From the NCBI RefSeq assembly GCF_019320115.1, contig NC_089585.1:143201600-143265599 (forward strand): a stretch of DNA of 64,000 bases. Reading direction: 5' to 3'. Under the pieces are notes generated by a model. It worked only from the letters and a program-made list of their open reading frames with translations. It was not told the DNA's origin and searched no databases. Position numbers and translations under genes: made by a program. The DNA is from Miscanthus floridulus. Lineage: Eukaryota; Streptophyta; Magnoliopsida; Poales; Poaceae. Shown here one piece after another: positions 58,058-64,000 of the stretch (the first letter of the stretch is position 1; every line of letters starts with the position of its first letter).

Positions 58058-59124
58058 ACAGGATCTAAAGCAGCAGCCCATTTTGGTTGTTGGTAGCACT
58101 AACTAAATTCTTGATTTTTCTGTTTCTTCTTTGATCATTCCCTTTGCAATAGTAATAAAAATTGCTTGGAAGTCAGTTGGTTCTCGATTCCAAACAAGTG
58201 TTGATCGGGATTCTTTCGTGTAAATAACTCCAATTCCTTTTGTTAAACGATGTGTTCCTAGTTCAAGAAGCCATGTTCCGAGCATTATCTGTGATGAAAT
58301 CTCTATCAGCTGCGTCATATTAGCCAGAACTTCTGTGTCAGCTGCGAGACTTAGTTTTTAAACCGTGGAAGAACTTCTGTGTCAGCCGAGTCATATTAGC
58401 CGGAATTTGGACTCGAATCCTGCTCACAGCCGTGTGGGCTCAAATTCTGCTCACGGCCTTGACTGAACTTATGATCGGTGTATCGCGTATCGCGCATGTT
58501 GTTGTTTAGTACTATAACCTTATGAACAATTTAAGTTGAAGCTAATGTCTGGAGTCTGGTTCAGCAGACACCTTGTTTTATACTTTCACACATCTACGGG
58601 TCCACCCCCATTTTGCTCTCGTCTGGTTAAGCCAATCAGTTGGGACTTCCTACTTCCAGTGTTAACCCCTCGAGACGTTTGCTTCAGATTTATGCGTACA
58701 GAATCTCTGAGCTGCAGGTCTACTACAAACGTCAGAGACATCACCACTTAGCCCAGATTTGCCATTTGCATTTGCAATCATATCGGAAAATTTCCAAGAC
58801 ATTCTAAAATCGATGCTTGCTTATGCATTTACAAGATAGATTAGCCTGCTTCTACTAAGCATTTACATTACCTCTGCTCAAGCACTCTACTTTTCACACA
58901 AGGAGAAAAGAGAAGGGGGGTAAGAGTAAAGAATTATGTAAAACTGAAGATAAAAAATCCTTCCTGTTTTCCTGAGAGCGGAAACCACCTCTTCTCAAGG
59001 GGCTAGGTAAAATGGTAGCCACGTTAGCAACCCAGCTTGACTGACGAGAGAGCCTTCACGTAGGTAGGGTACATGGCCTCAGCTCCGCTTGTAATCAAGT
59101 ATGTTTCTCCAGGTCAATCTAGTG
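58058..59124. other. Convergent intergenic region (3' UTRs of both genes)
   Basis: Both neighbouring genes end into this stretch. It includes a small imperfect tandem duplication around 58330-58465 ('ggaagaacttctgtgtcagccgagtcatattagcc' and 'ctcaaattctgctcacggcc'-type words, each seen twice). No gene is supported. Confidence 0.5.
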
Positions 59125-62100
59125 TCAGTTAGCCGCAATGTCATTGTCGACACTGGCGGTTGATTTGTCAACCACGCGGACATTGTACTGCTGGTATACC
59201 CTCGCCCGGTTCTCCTGCCACCACTGTTCTGCTTGTGTCTCACTGAATCTCTTCCGGCTATATTTTAAGAAAAAAAAGAAGAAATGACAAGTCACGAGCT
59301 GAACCACATGAGAATTAAACAGGAACACGATGTAATGTAAGTTGGACACTAGCAATAGAAGTTGCCTGCTGAGCAGGATTCAAATGCATCTACCTGAACC
59401 GAACCCGCTTGAGATCTCTGGCGCCTCCAGGCAACGCGGTGAGAGTAATGTAAACACCTGGTTCATCTTGCTCTACCCATTCAGCATCATGGCAAGATTC
59501 AGCATCAGGCGGCCTACTTCCATTCTTGCCTACTTCTTGATGGCTCGTCTTATTCCTAACAGAACTTGGTCCATTAGAAGCAAGCAATCCATTATGACCA
59601 TTTATGATTTGTTCTCCAGAGCTGCTTGGGCTGCCCACACTCTCCGTAGCCATAGACGAAATGTCACTTGGAATGGAAATTCCAGGAAGAGGTGGGAACT
59701 TAGTGTTCTTGGCTGCTCCTCCAGGTAATCTCTCTGCCATCCCCTTCAACTGTTACATAAAGAATGGAGTTGGCCATCAGATGATAGCTGTCATAAGTGG
59801 CACGAGTTACAAAGCTCTTTTCCCCCTTAAGGGAAAATGGTGTTCTTGCCCCTTACACAGATGTGTAATTAGTGATTTTACCCTCGTTTTTCTAACTTTG
59901 TGATTTTGCCCTTAACTGTTCACAAGTCAACGCGAATTTGCCCCTGTTTTTACCGTTGACCAAGAGCAAAATCGCGTTGACTTGTGAACAGTTAAGGGCA
60001 AAATCACAAAGTTAGAAAAACGAGGGCAAAATCACAATTTCACATCAAAGTTGGGGCAAGAACACAAGAGCCCATTATTATTAGCCATTAGCCATGGACA
60101 ACAGGGCCACATTTAAATGTGGAATCTTATAGCCAATAATTGATTTCGAAATTGTTCAAGCCTTCAATTTTCCATTAAAACAAACTGCTTTATTCAAGTT
60201 TCGTATCCTGGTTGTAACATACTAACATGGAGCTATTTAATATGGGATATACATCCTAGGGCGTACCCAGTGTAGAGAGCTCCCGCTCTGTGCGGGGTCT
60301 GGGGAAGGGTATCAGTGGCAAGCCTTACCCTCGCCTGTGCAATGCGAGGAGACCACGACTCGAACCCGGGACCTTCCGGTCAAAGCGGTAAGACTCTACC
60401 GCTTGCACCAGGCCCGCCCTTCGGGATATACATCCTAGCTGAACGGTAAATTACATGTGGGCATAAAAAAGAGACAAAATTGCAAGCCCATACAGTAAGC
60501 AGACTTTACCTGTGTAGTGAGTGACTTGATTACTTCCTTTGCTGCCTTGCACTTTGCAGTTTCCTCACCGGCAATGGAAATAGCTTCCTTCAATTGTTTG
60601 GTAGTTCTTTCCAGCTCCACTTCTAGGAGTTGAGACTTCCTGGTAAGACTCTCCACCTGTAAGTCAAGAGCTAACTACATGAGCAGCAAGTCCGCTCGTT
60701 CTGATGATACTTGGCTTTAAGGAAAAGGGAGGTTCAAATCTTGAAACTCCAAAGGACAATATGTTCTGTCCATATTAGTATCAAGTAGGCAGGTAACAAT
60801 CTGCTAAAATTTAATGAACTTCCATTCTCCATACTCTGTTACTCTTACAGAACAAAAGGGTATATATGTCTACAGTGCAAGGTTGCAGGAGCGTAAAAAT
60901 GTGTAACCTATCTTTTAGAATTTAGAATCAAAAGTTCAGTATAACAACACAAAAAGCACTGCTCTCTATCGAGCCCGGTGTCAACTAAAACTCCACTAGA
61001 TTTAAATTGTCAACTACTGAAAGCAAAATACAAATATCACCATATCAATCAAATAGCATTAAAAATGTGGAGCAAAATGTGTACCTGAGACCTCAAATTC
61101 AGAACCTCTTGGCTTAATGCATCATTTGTTGGCTTGCCATCGTTGGGAACAACTCTTGGAGATGTTAGACCACCCAGAGTAGGTGTTGGTGTTGTAGATC
61201 GTGGAGGGCTTGCTCTTCTTGAAATAGGTGATGTTGCCCTAGAAACAATTCTAGATCCAGGAACTGATGCTGAGAAAAACTTCTTTGAAGATCCAAATAC
61301 AGGATTGAAAGATCTTGAAATGTTTAGTCCACTCCAATGTGAACTCCCATTAGGCACAGGGGAAACACGGGTGCTATTAAATTCAAACTTCTTATTTTTC
61401 TTGGAATATCTGCTATCTAAATGCTTAAAAGATTCCATTGACGACAACCTTGATAGTTGAGCATTTGACCTTGTTTCCAGATCCTCCTCGATTGTATCAC
61501 TGAATCCCGGTACAGTAGCAGCCCGCTTCGCTGAAGAATGCATATCTGTCTCAAGACCCTTTGTCAGTTTGCTGTAGCAGGTATCGCAGACACGGTAAGG
61601 CTTGTTTGTATTAGGTGCTAATGAAGCCTTCAGAGATTTTTTACTGCTGCAGGAATGACAAAATACTAGAGCACAGTTGTAGCAATTATGACGTTTTCTC
61701 CTCAAGTTGAATGGCTGACGGCAACCTGAGCACATTGATTGATCAACTCCAGATACCCATTTGTGAATGCATATTGCTGCAGTGAAATTAATTCCACAAA
61801 CAACACTTCTGACTTGCTTATCTTTCAGTGCTTCAACCAATGTAGGAGTATTCCTATCATCAGTATCGCCATGACCTAACCGGCCATTTGCACCTTTTCC
61901 CCATGTGTATACCTCAGTCCTAGAAGTCAATACAGCCACATGATAAGCACCACATGAAATCTCCTCCACAAAGTTTTTGTGTAGCTTCCCTTCAACACGC
62001 ACAGGAAGCATACCATCAGCTTGTGCATTCCCAAGTTGACCATAGACAGCACTGCCCATTGTATACACATGCCCAGAAGTTGTTAGGGCTACTGTCAAGC

Positions 62101-64000
62101 AATGCCCACAAGCAACCTGACAAAAATTGGGCTCCACCAAAGCAGACACACAAGTTGGGACAAGTTTTGGTTCCTTGTCACCATGACCTAAGCGACCTTT
62201 ATCACCATCACCCCATGTAAATATCTTACCAGAAGAACAATTGCTAGAACTTGAATTCCCAGCCATGACTTCTACAACTGCAGCAGTGTGCCAAACACCA
62301 CAAGCTGCCCGCACCGTGCGTAGCCCTTTGAGAGATTCAACTTCCCTGGGGACCGAGATACTCTCACGATCTCCATGGCCCAGAACCCCAAATGATCCAT
62401 CACCAAATGTGAAAAGCTGTCCAGCGGAAGTTACTAGGGCTGTATGCCAAGGTCCACATGAAATTGATGAAACATGTATACCCTCTAATGGTCCATTCAC
62501 GTGCTTTGGTACCCAGTGACTGACATCATTTCCATGACCCAAAAGCCCAAATTTAAATGTGCCATCCCCCCATGTGTAAAGATCTCCAGATAGTGTAACA
62601 GCACAAGTGTGGTATTCGCCACATGCTACAAGCTCAATGTTCATATGAGAAAGAGCATCAATAAGTTTTGGCTGTGACACATCACAATCAACACCATGAC
62701 CAAGCCGTCCCCCTGATTCCTCACCCCATGAGTATATCTCACCTTGTTTAGTAACAAGTGCAGCATGCCTTCCTCCACAAGATATGTTCTGCACATCAAG
62801 TCGCACGGCAAATTCTAATGGTTTTGGTACAAGGCAGTCCATTTTTGCACCTGAGGAGCTTCCAACTCTTGAACCACCACCGCCAAGAATTCCTTCCCCG
62901 GTTCCTTCTCCCCATATGAAAACATCGCCTAAAGCATCACCATCATCATAACCAGAACCATGACTAGATGAACTAACGGCACTTGAATAACTGACTCGGA
63001 AAGCATCCATTGGGACGCCTCTGGGGTGCCCATTTGTGTTATCCGAGTGTCCAGAAGACATAGAATGGACTGATCCAGCATTAGAATCTGATGGAAAGAA
63101 ACCCCTGGGAGGAACTGCATACAACATGACATCAGAAAATGCCTTCTCCAATCCATTCTTTGGTGGGCTCCCATATGGAGTACGGAGTCGGTAATTGTCA
63201 CTGCCATCCTGATATAAGACATCATTTTAAAAAATAAATGGCAATTATCACAAAAGAGGACATATAATGTAATGTGAAGGGAAGGAGAAATCATTAAAAG
63301 TAATTAAGAACACTAGCAATTTGACACAAAAAGATCTTTCCTTTCTAGCCTTTTGCACTCTAGTGTCATCAAATTTCTGGCAAGGCTTCCGGCTCTAATT
63401 GAACACATCAGTGAAAACAAGTGCTTCCACAATGATTTGAGTGGAGAAATTGATGATTAAACCCGCAACATGAAAACAGGATGGCTTCTAACTATGAAGA
63501 GCCATCCCCGCACAATTAAGGGTTGAAAATTGAATGTTTATTCTAGTCTTCTAGACATCTAGGTAGGATTTTAATACAATGGAGACAGTAATACCTTGTG
63601 GATGCTGTCATTGCTGCTGAAAGGTGAACTCAAAGGAGAACTCCGTCGTGTGCAAGTCCTCGGACTAGTTGCACCAGAGGAAAGGATATCACTTCTAGAT
63701 TCAGTTCTCCATTTTCTTTGGTGACAACGTGAAATCAGTGTTTTCAGCCCAGCAAACCATACTTCAGCTTCATCTTTATCTTTGCATATCTGATATTAAT
63801 GAACAAAACAAATCATGTCACCGTGTGAATACAAAACTAAGAGTAAGAGGGGAGGGGTGTGTTGTAGCAACAGAGGCAACAAAGACAAAACATATAAAAT
63901 ATGAACCAGGGACAACTTACTATATCCAATGACCTATCATGTGAAATTAGAGAAAAAGACTGGCATTCCTTCTCAGGCCGTGGATATCTCTGAAAAATTG
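59125..64000 (-). CDS. PRAF-type protein (PH, RCC1, FYVE, BRX domains), 5' end outside the window
   Basis: Minus-strand exons: >64000-63921, 63789-63595, 63208-61085, 60656-60510, 59749-59394, 59257-59125 (TGA 59127-59125); all introns GT-AG; about 1010 residues visible. The first two exons give the C-terminal part of a PH domain ([33 protein letters not shown]). The long exon encodes seven RCC1 repeats (62930-61790, [14 protein letters not shown] ... [12 protein letters not shown]). It then encodes a variant FYVE zinc finger (61755-61575, [20 protein letters not shown]) and a Ser/Pro-rich, basic linker. The exon at 60656-60510 is a coiled coil ([20 protein letters not shown]), and the last two exons form a BRX domain ([20 protein letters not shown] ... 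[20 protein letters not shown]). Arabidopsis PRAF1 binds phosphoinositides and has Rab nucleotide-exchange activity in vitro, so this product is expected at membranes. No defect is seen. Confidence 0.95.
59838..60066. mobile_element. Fold-back MITE in an intron of the PRAF gene
   Basis: The left arm from about 59839 (GGTGTTCTTGCCCC, then 59872-59937) and the right arm to 60065 (59966-60038, then GGGGCAAGAACAC) are nearly perfect reverse complements, for example AACTGTTCACAAGTCAACGCG and its inverse. Only about 28 bases separate the inner arms. Non-coding; superfamily uncertain. Confidence 0.85.
60260..60422 (-). mobile_element. Au-type SINE in an intron of the PRAF gene
   Basis: It is 163 bp, flanked by a perfect 16-bp target duplication GGGATATACATCCTAG (60244-60259 and 60423-60438). 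The minus strand starts with a tRNA-like promoter: A-box TGGTGCAAGCGGTAGAG and B-box GGTTCGAGTC. The body has the GAGGGTAAGGCTTGCC block typical of plant Au SINEs. There is no poly-A, as usual for Au. Confidence 0.92.

Overview
The window is nuclear DNA from a grass, most likely a panicoid/andropogonoid species such as sorghum, sugarcane or Miscanthus. The evidence is GC-rich monocot-style genes with GT-AG introns, a tRNA-derived Au-type SINE, Stowaway and hAT MITEs, Sirevirus (Ty1/copia) and Tat-type (Ty3/gypsy) LTR elements, and CACTA transposons built from the TTTGCCGAGTGC subterminal motif. The species cannot be fixed from the sequence alone.

Layout: about the first 50 kb is mostly nested mobile DNA around two host loci, and the last 13 kb is gene space. 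(1) 1-9759 is a large LTR retrotransposon whose long terminal repeats (3.9 kb) exceed its internal part (3.4 kb). It has no gag or pol and fits the non-autonomous LARD type. (2) 9760-13191 holds GC-rich repeat debris and MITEs. (3) 13192-14349 is an F-box/DUF295 gene broken by two in-frame stops. (4) 15163 to about 29500 is a degraded Tat-lineage gypsy element. Its 5' LTR contains a Sirevirus solo LTR with perfect target duplications, its gag-RT part has been replaced by a truncated opposite-strand Sirevirus, and it keeps an integrase relic, a repeat block and an antisense ORF related to the 'putative gypsy type transposon' family. (5) 29500-37275 has no coding gene that I can support and ends in a Helitron-like 3' terminus. 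(6) 37417-39008 is a hAT MITE split by a small CACTA element, ending about 30 bp upstream of the TATA box of an intact germin-like protein gene (39207-40022). (7) 40804-50508 is a 9.7-kb CACTA element with relics of both transposase genes and a large fold-back at its right end.

Gene space: 51175-58057 (+) is an eight-exon F-box / SNF2 ATPase / CW zinc finger / RING gene, collinear except for one extra base in exon 2. 59125 to the window end (-) is a PH-RCC1-FYVE-BRX (PRAF) gene whose first exon or exons lie outside. The two converge tail to tail with about 1.07 kb between stop codons, and MITEs and a SINE sit in their introns. The germin-like protein (cell wall), the chromatin-type ATPase (nucleus) and the phosphoinositide-binding RCC1 protein (membrane) have no evident shared pathway.
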